From Taibaiella sp. (GTDB taxonomy: Bacteria > Bacteroidota > Bacteroidia > Chitinophagales > Chitinophagaceae), in assembly GCA_019638495.1 (NCBI GenBank), contig JAHBTQ010000011.1, forward strand, positions 1 through 64,000: 64,000 nt of DNA. The letters run 5' to 3'. The position numbers and the translations under genes are program-made. A model generated the notes under the pieces. That model ran no database searches, was not told the DNA's origin, and worked only from the letters and a program-made list of their open reading frames with translations. Below, in pieces: positions 44,819-51,775 of this stretch (the first letter of the stretch is position 1; each line of letters opens with the position of its first letter).

Positions 44819-45721
44819 ATGCTTAACGGAAATAAATTGAACAAAATATTCTTCTTATTTGCCACGCTTGCGGTTACGGGTAAGGCAGTAGCGCAGGTAT
44901 CTGCGTATGACGAAGAAAAGAGAGGTTCTGTTTATGTAGCCATTGGCTCGTCTACACCGAGCTATAAAGCGTCTAAGATCAAGATTCAGCAAGGGACAAC
45001 AGCGGGTACGGCTAGCAGCTATACCCTTGACAATGTAGCTGCTGACACGAAGACGAACAAGACGAGTGGCTTTGGTTCCAACATCAAGGTGGGTTATTTC
45101 TTCGACTATTATCAAAACTGGGCTGTGGAGCTCAGCTATGAGCCATTAAAATATCACGTTACGGATGCCCAGAACGTGAAGCTGAGCGGCACTATGGAAG
45201 GCAATCCGATAGATACAACTGTCGTGTTCTCGGCTGCCAACGGCTATTTCTACAACCTGGACGGTTCCAACCTTCTATCGCTTAACATCGTTCGCCGTTT
45301 TCAGCTGTTGCAGGACAAGCATCACTATGTGCGCCTGGATGCATTGGTAAAAGCCGGGGGCGGCCCGGTAATGCCGCATATCTATAACAGTATTGCCGGT
45401 AAAGTGGCCGAATATCCGTCTTTCCAGCTTGGTGGCTGGAACGCAGGTATCGAAGCTGCCCTAAGAGTAACCTTGTTCCGCTACGTATTTGTAGAAGGTG
45501 CCTATAAATACTCGAGGGCTTCTTACTCAGATGTAGGCGTATTTAACGGCACTGCGAAGCAGACATTGGGTATTTCCCAGGTTATTTTCAGTGGTGGTAT
45601 TACGTTCCCAACTACAAAGCGCAACCCGCTGTTTGTGAAGCCTGACACAAAGAAACCGCCGTTGTCTATTAAGCCGATATATAACGCGCCGGTAGAGTTA
45701 GACGAGCCAAGTGCCGATTAG
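44819..45721 (+). CDS. Outer-membrane beta-barrel protein
   Basis: 300 residues. A signal peptide (FFLFATLAVTGKAVAQ) is followed by amphipathic strands typical of a small barrel (GSVYVAIGSS, GSNIKVGYFFDYYQNWAVELSYEP, GGWNAGIEAALRVTLFRYVFVEGAYKYS, GISQVIFSGGITF) and a Pro-rich periplasmic tail (TKKPPLSIKPIY). It resembles the outer-membrane-beta-barrel superfamily, with no function assignable. Its stop codon overlaps that of the convergent rnhA by 4 bases. Confidence 0.75.
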   Translation: MLNGNKLNKIFFLFATLAVTGKAVAQVSAYDEEKRGSVYVAIGSSTPSYKASKIKIQQGTTAGTASSYTLDNVAADTKTNKTSGFGSNIKVGYFFDYYQNWAVELSYEPLKYHVTDAQNVKLSGTMEGNPIDTTVVFSAANGYFYNLDGSNLLSLNIVRRFQLLQDKHHYVRLDALVKAGGGPVMPHIYNSIAGKVAEYPSFQLGGWNAGIEAALRVTLFRYVFVEGAYKYSRASYSDVGVFNGTAKQTLGISQVIFSGGITFPTTKRNPLFVKPDTKKPPLSIKPIYNAPVELDEPSAD

Positions 45722-46179
45722 TCGCCCGGCTGGTAGCCGTGGTCTTCTAAAAGATTACCACCGTCGGCCGCGGCTGTGGCAAGTTCGTCACAGCGGTTGT
45801 TCCATTTGTTAGATGCGTGTCCCTTTACCCATACAAAACGTATGTGGTGCTTTTTATATTCCCCAAGGAACATACGCCAAAGGTCTGCGTTCTTTTTACC
45901 CGCAAAGCCTTTCTTTACCCATCCGAATACCCATTTTTCTTCCACTGCCCTTACTACATAGGACGAGTCTGAGTAGATGACGATATCAAGGCCTGGGCGC
46001 GTGAGCAGTTGGAGCGCGGCAATAACAGCCATCAGCTCCATGCGATTGTTGGTAGTATGGCGATAGCCCTGAGAAATTTCCTTAATGGTATTTCCCCAAA
46101 TTAGTACTGCGCCATAACCTCCGTTGCCGGGGTTGCCTCGGGCGGCGCCATCAGTATATATAACCAGTTCTTTGGACAA
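45718..46179 (-). CDS. rnhA: Ribonuclease HI
   Basis: Cleaves RNA in RNA-DNA hybrids. 153 residues. All catalytic residues are present: Asp10 (YTDGAARGNPG), Glu48 (RMELMA), Asp71 (YSDSSYV), His121 and Asp131 (NNRCDELA). The start is TTG at 46179; an in-frame stop six codons upstream leaves no ATG. It begins 11 bases after the DUF4375 stop and is probably co-transcribed with that gene. Overlaps the end of the convergent barrel gene by 4 bases. Confidence 0.95.
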   Translation of the reverse strand: MSKELVIYTDGAARGNPGNGGYGAVLIWGNTIKEISQGYRHTTNNRMELMAVIAALQLLTRPGLDIVIYSDSSYVVRAVEEKWVFGWVKKGFAGKKNADLWRMFLGEYKKHHIRFVWVKGHASNKWNNRCDELATAAADGGNLLEDHGYQPGD

Positions 46180-46189
46180 TGAAATTGAG

Positions 46190-46705
46190 TTAGGCTATTG
46201 TCGTTTCCACAAATTCGTTGAGATGGTCGAAGGCGTATGCCAGCAGCATTTTTGTTGTGGGCTCATGCAGTATTAGGTAGCGCTTATCGATCTCCTCAAA
46301 CTCGCGGAACTCATCATAGAGTTTTGCAAATTCTTCAACAGTAGTAGTTCGCTCCAGTTGTTCCCGGTTCAGGACATATACTTTCAGCACATCATCGAGC
46401 ACCTGGGCCATCTCTACCGCACGCAGTTTGTGTAGTTGCTCAATCATATTTGGTAGTAGTGCTATGTAGCCATTCTGGATGAACTGTATGAAGCCTCCCT
46501 GGCCCACTTGCATATGCATGTAGTCATATGCGAGCAGTAGTTGCTGCCCCCATGAAAGGTCGTCGAGAAATTCGAATGTTTGTCTTTTGTATAGCTCCTC
46601 ATGGAGGGGCTGCACCAGCATGTCATAAAACTTCTCAGCGTCTCCGTCGGCATATGCCTGTTTTAGTGCGGCTAAATCTACGAATGGGAGAAATTTGCTG
46701 TTCAT
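46190..46705 (-). CDS. DUF4375-like protein
   Basis: 171 residues, no signal peptide. The core DDLSWGQQLLLAYDYMHMQVGQGGFIQFIQNGYI is that of the DUF4375 (DMP19-like) family, with a helical C-terminus (EEFAKLYDEFREFEEIDKRYLILHE). The function is unknown. Start at 46705 (MNSKFLPFVDL) is preferred over 46750, whose extension crosses the divergent transporter promoter. Precedes rnhA. Confidence 0.7.
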   Translation of the reverse strand: MNSKFLPFVDLAALKQAYADGDAEKFYDMLVQPLHEELYKRQTFEFLDDLSWGQQLLLAYDYMHMQVGQGGFIQFIQNGYIALLPNMIEQLHKLRAVEMAQVLDDVLKVYVLNREQLERTTTVEEFAKLYDEFREFEEIDKRYLILHEPTTKMLLAYAFDHLNEFVETTIA

Positions 46706-46710
46706 AATAT

Positions 46711-46718
46711 TATCTTTG
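46711..46718 (+). promoter_or_regulatory. Bacteroidota -7 box for the YeiH-like gene
   Basis: TATCTTTG matches TAnnTTTG exactly, 41 bases before the ATG at 46760. TTTG at 46694-46697 is only 13 bases upstream of it. Confidence 0.45.
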
Positions 46719-46759
46719 AGGCCTGGTATTTTCTTGGGGAATACCAACAAACTTCGGGA

Positions 46760-47743
46760 ATGGCAACATTACTAAACTTGCCCAACACAGCCAAAAGGGT
46801 TGTGTTCATTTTGTGTCTTACAGTCTTTGTACTTTTCAATGCTCCACCACCTATTGCCCTGCTTACCGGTATCATAGTTGCCCTGGTTACCGGTCATCCG
46901 TACATACACCTTAATAAAAAGTGGACAACGATGCTGCTGCAGATATCGGTTGTGTGTCTTGGCTTCGGCATGAACCTGGAGCATGCTTTGAAAGCTGGGC
47001 GCGACGGTTTCCTGTTTACAGTGACTACGATTGCCGTGACGCTGGTAGCAGGGTATTTCATAGGAAAGAAGCTGAATATTGATAAGAACACTTCTACACT
47101 GATTTCCAATGGTACAGCAATATGTGGTGGTAGTGCCATTGCTGCCATAGCGCCAATAGTAAAAGCAAATGACAACCAGATGAGTGTGGCGCTGGGCACG
47201 ATATTCATCCTGAATTCAGTGGCATTGCTCATCTTTCCACCGATAGGTCATTACCTGGGTATGAGCGCAGAACAGTTCGGGACCTGGTGTGCCATAGCCA
47301 TACATGATACCAGCAGTGTGGTGGGGGCCGCTACAGGCTATAAGGATGCCGCCGGAAATGAGGCATTGGGCATAGCGGCTACCATAAAACTGGAGCGCGC
47401 ATTGTGGATCATACCGATCGCGTTAGGCACTGCCTATTTCCAGAAGACAAAGGGGAAGGTGAAGTTGCCCTACTTTATCTTTTGGTTTATAGTGGCGATT
47501 GTGGTGTCTACCTATTTGCCTCAGATAATGCCGGGAATCATGAAGCCCCTGGGTGGAAAATCTTTGTTCCAATGGTTATATGCCGGTGGACGCAAAGGAT
47601 TGGTAATTACGCTATTTCTGATTGGTTCAGGCCTTTCGCTGAAAACGATAAAGCAAGTGGGTTGGCGGCCTATAGTTCAAGGGGTGCTCCTGTGGGTGAT
47701 CATAGGTAGTCTGTCGCTACTGGTGATAAGAGGGGTTTTGTAA
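46760..47743 (+). CDS. YeiH/UPF0324 family transporter
   Basis: A 327-residue inner-membrane protein with about ten hydrophobic segments. Seen: LLTGIIVALVTGHP, the family's LISNGTAICGGSAIAAIAPIVKA, AIAIHDTSSVVGAATGY, and the C-terminal LFLIGSGLSLKTIKQVGWRPIVQG. This is the YeiH group annotated as putative sulfate exporters; the substrate is not proven. Alone, divergent from DUF4375-rnhA. Confidence 0.88.
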   Translation: MATLLNLPNTAKRVVFILCLTVFVLFNAPPPIALLTGIIVALVTGHPYIHLNKKWTTMLLQISVVCLGFGMNLEHALKAGRDGFLFTVTTIAVTLVAGYFIGKKLNIDKNTSTLISNGTAICGGSAIAAIAPIVKANDNQMSVALGTIFILNSVALLIFPPIGHYLGMSAEQFGTWCAIAIHDTSSVVGAATGYKDAAGNEALGIAATIKLERALWIIPIALGTAYFQKTKGKVKLPYFIFWFIVAIVVSTYLPQIMPGIMKPLGGKSLFQWLYAGGRKGLVITLFLIGSGLSLKTIKQVGWRPIVQGVLLWVIIGSLSLLVIRGVL

Positions 47744-47899
47744 TGTGGGCCATTACCTAATGCCACATGTGGGTCAGAAAAATATATTTTAGCAGAAATT
47801 TATGGCGCAAAGAGGGAACTTTCCCGTATTTTGGCAGACTTAACATTACGGAAGGAATAATTTATTGTTATGATCCCCTGTGACAATTGAGGAGTTTAC

Positions 47900-49006
47900 A
47901 TGAGACGTTGTTTACAAGTTGCGATGCTGTGTAGTTTGGTGCTAACCTCAACTGCGCAGGAGAAGACCAATAAAAAGACAGACTGGCAAGCTGAAGACCT
48001 GCAAGGGAAAGTGAAAAGCATGACCATAAGAGGATTTCGTGCACAACCGGGACCACAGGGAAGCGTGCTGAAGGGCAGCCTGGTACATACCACCCACAAG
48101 CTTTACAATCCTAATGGGTACTTGCTGGAGAGCACTTCCGCTATTGGTGGAAATAAGATCGGTAATTATACAATGCCTTACAGGTCTGCGAAGATCGTAT
48201 ACCGGTATGATAAGTATAACAACCTGCTGGGTAGCAGCAGTTACAATACCAAGGGGCAACTGGAGGACTCATCTGTGCACGAGGTAGACAAGATGGGTAA
48301 CCGAATAATATGGAAGATATTCAAAGGCAATGGCTACCAGGAATGGGAGTACATTTCGGAATATGACAATGCCGGTAACCTCCTGGAGATAAACGACTTT
48401 CACTGGGGCAAGCTGGAAGTGCGCCACACCTATCGCTATGATGAAATGAACAAATGTAGCATGGAGAGTGACTATGACCCGGATGGGAAACTGCGCGAGA
48501 AGAGGCTACACAAGTATGATGATGAAGGTAATCGTATAGAGACCGTCGACTTTAACGGGAGTGGTAGTTTTAATGCCCGTCACACGTATGCCTACAACCA
48601 ATGGCACAATGTGATAGACGAGCGCGAGTACAAAATAGACGGTGCAGACAGACACACCAAGATCCTGAAGGAATGGGATAACCAGGATAACCTGATAGAG
48701 CTGAAGCAGTATGACGAGGAAGGAAAGCTGGTCTATGTGGGCAAGTTTGATAAGTATGGCAACCACCTGGCTGATATTACCTATGGTCCCGATGGTCACA
48801 TAAGGGAGAAAGTAACCGCGGAATACAAGTATGATGCATACGGGAACGAGACTGAGGAACTATTGAAACTTGCAGAACGTGTACCTGCGATCAAAAGTGT
48901 ATACAAGTATGAATATGACTACATGGGCAACTGGATAAAGAAGACCGTGTATGAAGATGGAGACCCGGTGAGGCTAACTGAGCGGGATCTTGACTACTAT
49001 GATTAG
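47900..49006 (+). CDS. Exported YD/RHS-like repeat protein
   Basis: 368 residues with a signal peptide (CLQVAMLCSLVLTSTAQ). About ten YD-type repeats of ~20-28 residues follow, with the pattern YRYDKYNNLLGSSSYN / EYDNAGNLLEI / HKYDDEGNRIETVDF / YDAYGNETEELL. Full RHS toxins have a large shell and a C-terminal toxin; neither is present, so this is a short stand-alone beta-repeat protein, likely periplasmic or surface. The function is unknown. The next gene starts 6 bases later. Confidence 0.75.
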   Translation: MRRCLQVAMLCSLVLTSTAQEKTNKKTDWQAEDLQGKVKSMTIRGFRAQPGPQGSVLKGSLVHTTHKLYNPNGYLLESTSAIGGNKIGNYTMPYRSAKIVYRYDKYNNLLGSSSYNTKGQLEDSSVHEVDKMGNRIIWKIFKGNGYQEWEYISEYDNAGNLLEINDFHWGKLEVRHTYRYDEMNKCSMESDYDPDGKLREKRLHKYDDEGNRIETVDFNGSGSFNARHTYAYNQWHNVIDEREYKIDGADRHTKILKEWDNQDNLIELKQYDEEGKLVYVGKFDKYGNHLADITYGPDGHIREKVTAEYKYDAYGNETEELLKLAERVPAIKSVYKYEYDYMGNWIKKTVYEDGDPVRLTERDLDYYD

Positions 49007-49012
49007 TGAATT

Positions 49013-49519
49013 TTGCAGCTGCGGGGATTGAAACCGGATCTAACACACTGGGAGCGGGACGCTAAAGAGCACCAGAAGGCGTATAAGCGAATGCTGGAAA
49101 AAGGCAACCGCAACAAAATGTTGCGCCAACTGCCGGAGCTTCACGAGGAGGCGTTTAGTAAAATTGATTGCCTGAGCTGTGCCCGTTGCTGCAAAAATCA
49201 TTCGCCCCGTTTTAAGCAGCCAGATATAAAGCGCATAGCCAAAGTGCTGCGTATAAAAGAGGGTGAACTGGTGGAGCGCTACCTGAAGCTGGATGAGGAT
49301 GGCGACTATGTGACACAACGAGGTCCATGCCCCTTCCTGGCAGAGGACAATACCTGTAACATTTATGACGATAGGCCGAGCGATTGTGCACGGTACCCCT
49401 ATACCGACGAGGATGTGCTGCTGAAGCGTGTGCAACTAACGCTGAAAAATGCCACTGTGTGCCCGGCAACATTTTATGTGTTGGAGCGGCTCAGAATGAC
49501 AACCCCAAACCCTGCCTGA
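49013..49519 (+). CDS. YkgJ-family cysteine-cluster protein
   Basis: 168 residues. The CxxCxxCC cluster (CLSCARCC) with later cysteines in GPCPFLAEDNTCNIYDDRPSDCARYP and a last Cys in TVCPATF is the family signature, thought to bind zinc or an Fe-S cluster. The TTG at 49013 is the likely start: a stop lies two codons upstream and the usual N-terminal helix before the cluster needs this length. Role unknown; tightly follows the YD-repeat gene. Confidence 0.8.
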   Translation: MQLRGLKPDLTHWERDAKEHQKAYKRMLEKGNRNKMLRQLPELHEEAFSKIDCLSCARCCKNHSPRFKQPDIKRIAKVLRIKEGELVERYLKLDEDGDYVTQRGPCPFLAEDNTCNIYDDRPSDCARYPYTDEDVLLKRVQLTLKNATVCPATFYVLERLRMTTPNPA

Positions 49520-49587
49520 CGGCAGGCGGGCCCTAAAGGGGCTCTACACCCCAAACCCTGCCTACGGCAGGCAGGCCCTAAAGGGGC
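49503..49587. repeat. Two 40-bp direct repeats built on CCTGCC/GGCAGG palindromes
   Basis: Near-identical blocks at 49503-49541 and 49549-49587 each run ccccaaaccctgcct, a palindromic cctgcc...ggcagg core, then ccctaaaggggc, which is itself hairpin-forming. They overlap the last codons of the YkgJ gene. Confidence 0.7.
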
Positions 49588-49618
49588 ATTCCCCATGTAT
49601 TGGTGGCGGGATTTGGTA

Positions 49619-50371
49619 TCACCCCGGCTGGTTTGCGTCAGGGGATTCTGTTTCCATCAGGTCGCGGATTACTACCGAGGCGAGGGTAGCACCGAATGTG
49701 GCTGGCAGGTAAGAAATAGTACCATAGGCCGACTTTTTGAAATTAGAGCCATCGGTGAGCATCAATGATTCCTTTATTGGCTCCTCAGGTGAAAACGCCA
49801 CCTTAATACCCTTGCGGATACCGCTATCTTTAAGCTGCTTGCGTATCTGCTGGGCAAAGGGGCAATTGTAGGTCTTGGAGATGTCTACCACCTGCAGTTT
49901 TGTGGGGTCTAGCTTCGCGCCGGCGCCCATGGAGCTCACAATGCGCATGCCGCGCTCATAAGCGGCCCGGAGAAACGTGAGTTTTGGTGTGATGCTGTCA
50001 ATAGCGTCGACCACATAGTCGGGATTGCCGGCCAGCATGCTTTCTACACGTTCGGGACGAACGAATTCATTGATGACGTTCAGTTTTATTTCCGGGTTTA
50101 TCTGCCTCAATCTATCTGCCATCAATTCTACCTTGCTCATACCATGCGTAGTGGCCAGTGCAGGCAGTTGACGGTTGCGGTTGCTAGGGTCTACCACATC
50201 ACCGTCTATGATGGTCATCTCACCAATACCGGAGCGGGCAATAAACTCTGCCGCAAAGGAGCCCACGCCTCCCATGCCTACTACCAGCACATGTGCATTC
50301 ATGAGGCGTTCCAGTTTTTCACGGCCTATAAGCAGTTCTGTACGCGATAGCCATTTAGTATCTGTCATCAT
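49619..50371 (-). CDS. tcdA: tRNA threonylcarbamoyladenosine dehydratase (ThiF/E1 family)
   Basis: Catalyses ATP-dependent dehydration of t6A37 to cyclic ct6A in tRNAs. 250 residues. The E1-like nucleotide motif VVGMGGVGSFAAEFIARSG, the DGDVVDPSNRNRQ loop, and the YVVDAIDSITPKLTFL region are characteristic of TcdA. The usual C-terminal SYLPATFGATLASVVIRDL is present. The start overlaps the upstream TatD stop (ATGA), so the two are translationally coupled. Confidence 0.9.
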   Translation of the reverse strand: MMTDTKWLSRTELLIGREKLERLMNAHVLVVGMGGVGSFAAEFIARSGIGEMTIIDGDVVDPSNRNRQLPALATTHGMSKVELMADRLRQINPEIKLNVINEFVRPERVESMLAGNPDYVVDAIDSITPKLTFLRAAYERGMRIVSSMGAGAKLDPTKLQVVDISKTYNCPFAQQIRKQLKDSGIRKGIKVAFSPEEPIKESLMLTDGSNFKKSAYGTISYLPATFGATLASVVIRDLMETESPDANQPG

Positions 50372-51009
50372 CGGTTGAAGACGGTTTTGTAGTTTTTTTG
50401 GAGCTGCAAAATAAGTTGTTCTTCCGTAGTTCTACGAATCTCGGCGGCGGCGGCATAGATGTGCCGTATGTCTTGCGCTGATTGGTCTGTTTCCAGGAAG
50501 AATTGGTTGCCCGGCACCGACTTAAAGGTATCTATGGCCGGGCCGCCATTGAGCAGGGTAGCGCCGAATGAAAGATAGTAGCCGTGATTTAGCAGTTGCT
50601 CTGCCAGTTGCGGGCTCTTGTTGAAGCCGTGGAAGATAACAGGCACTGTCACTTTGTGCTCTGACAGCAGCTGCATCACCTCCTCATAGGCACGTACACA
50701 GTGTATTATGAGTGGCTTATTCAGTTCCTGCGCCAGCCCTATTTGTCTGCTGAATGCTTTTGTCTGCAGGTGCCAGTCGGTAGGGGTGACCTTGTCGAGG
50801 CCACACTCGCCTATGGCAATGACATTTGGTTTCATAGCTGCCTCTTGCAACTGTTGCCAGCGGGTTTCGATATCGTCCAGGTACCAGGGATGGAGGCCCA
50901 CAGAGCAGGGGGTATTATCACTGGCCGTGCGGAAGTGTTCATAGAGACTCACTACCGAATGTACATCCGGGGATGGGTTGGGATGGTGTGTGTGAATGTC
51001 GATGTACAT
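50368..51009 (-). CDS. TatD-family metal-dependent hydrolase
   Basis: 213 residues. Seen: the HxH metal motif in DIHTHHPN, GECGLDK (Glu ligand), the His in IIHCVRAYEE, the His in VIFHGFNKSP, and FLETDQS with its Asp. This is a TatD-type TIM barrel, a probable DNase or related hydrolase. It is somewhat short (typical TatD ~260). The start 51009 (MYIDIHTHH) is chosen; the longer open frame runs back toward the RAYT element. Coupled to tcdA. Confidence 0.83.
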   Translation of the reverse strand: MYIDIHTHHPNPSPDVHSVVSLYEHFRTASDNTPCSVGLHPWYLDDIETRWQQLQEAAMKPNVIAIGECGLDKVTPTDWHLQTKAFSRQIGLAQELNKPLIIHCVRAYEEVMQLLSEHKVTVPVIFHGFNKSPQLAEQLLNHGYYLSFGATLLNGGPAIDTFKSVPGNQFFLETDQSAQDIRHIYAAAAEIRRTTEEQLILQLQKNYKTVFNR

Positions 51010-51073
51010 AGGGCAAAGGTAAGCTGTGGGAGCGGGGAGCGAAAGAGCGGGTGTGGGAAGTGGTGGGTACCGG

Positions 51074-51106
51074 AGGTGTCCCACACTTTTGAAGTGTGGG
51101 ACACCT
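51074..51106. repeat. Left REP hairpin of the RAYT unit
   Basis: 15-bp arms with loop ttg. Lies between the divergent TatD and transposase genes. Confidence 0.75.
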
Positions 51107-51119
51107 GTGCGGATTTAGC

Positions 51120-51127
51120 TATTTTTG
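51120..51127 (+). promoter_or_regulatory. -7 box immediately before the transposase start
   Basis: TATTTTTG matches TAnnTTTG; five bases separate it from the GTG start, so the message would be leaderless. Confidence 0.45.
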
Positions 51128-51132
51128 ATATA

Positions 51133-51723
51133 GTGGAGTTCAAAGCGAATAACATCTATCACGTTTACAATCGTGGCAACAATCGGCAGAACATCTTTCT
51201 GAAGGAACGCAATTATGTTTACTTCCTTGAAAAGACGCGGAAATATGTAGCTCCCGTTTGCGACATCTTTGCGTATGTGCTTATGCCGAATCATTTCCAC
51301 TTCCTCATTCATGCTGACGAGCGGACAGAGGCTACAATTGCCAAACCAACTATCACAAGAACGGCTCTCAGTGAGGCATTCAGATTATTACTAAGTTCAT
51401 ACTCCAAAGGAATTAACAAGCAGGAGGGCTGGACTGGTAACCTGATACAGCAGAAGACAAAGGCCAAGATGGTATTTGAGGCTGAAGTAAATGACCTGCA
51501 ATACGCAACTTCATGTTTCCATTACATACATCAGAATCCCCTGCGAGCAGGCCTGGTAAGCAGGATGGAGGATTGGCATTATTCTTCTTACCGCGACTAT
51601 GCAGGCCTGCGCAATGGGAGCCTGCCCAACCGTGCCATGGCGGTTGAGAAGCTGTGCCTGCCGATTGAGGATATCACCCGGCAGAAAGAGCTGAAAGATG
51701 ATTCGCTGAAGAATATCTGGTAA
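51133..51723 (+). CDS. REP-associated tyrosine transposase (RAYT, Y1_Tnp family)
   Basis: 196 residues from a GTG start. The family marks are present: N-terminal NNIYHVYNRGNNRQNIF (RG loop), the HUH metal motif in LMPNHFHFLIH, and the tyrosine-bearing C-terminal helix (HYIHQNPLRAGLVSRMEDWHYSSYRDY). It makes single-strand cuts in REP-type hairpins, known from relatives. It is intact with no frameshift. The frame opens far earlier (50701), but that part crosses TatD and the left REP, and the family start fits the GTG. Confidence 0.85.
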   Translation: MEFKANNIYHVYNRGNNRQNIFLKERNYVYFLEKTRKYVAPVCDIFAYVLMPNHFHFLIHADERTEATIAKPTITRTALSEAFRLLLSSYSKGINKQEGWTGNLIQQKTKAKMVFEAEVNDLQYATSCFHYIHQNPLRAGLVSRMEDWHYSSYRDYAGLRNGSLPNRAMAVEKLCLPIEDITRQKELKDDSLKNIW

Positions 51724-51739
51724 ACAGGGGTGTTCCCAG

Positions 51740-51772
51740 AGGTGTCCCACACTTCAAAAGTGTGGGACACCT
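51740..51772. repeat. Right REP hairpin of the RAYT unit
   Basis: 15-bp arms with loop caa; the exact reverse complement of the left hairpin. It ends 3 bases before the TonB-receptor stop and may also terminate both convergent genes. Confidence 0.75.
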
Positions 51773-51775
51773 TGC

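Larger units (their letters stand above)
51074..51772. mobile_element. RAYT unit: transposase bounded by two inverted REP hairpins
   Basis: The REP hairpins at 51074-51106 and 51740-51772 enclose a Y1-type transposase gene. They are exact reverse complements of each other, each with 15-bp perfect arms (aggtgtcccacactt) and a 3-base loop. This is the layout of REP-associated tyrosine transposases, which are thought to spread REP/BIME sequences. No target duplication is visible. Confidence 0.72.

Noticed and set aside
47900..49006. RHS toxin
   Set aside because: No PRVPxxPxG-like core end, no shell region and no toxin tip; only YD-type repeats on a short exported protein.
50701..51132. N-terminal extension of the RAYT frame
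   Set aside because: Crosses the TatD gene and the left REP hairpin; the transposase family start fits GTG 51133.
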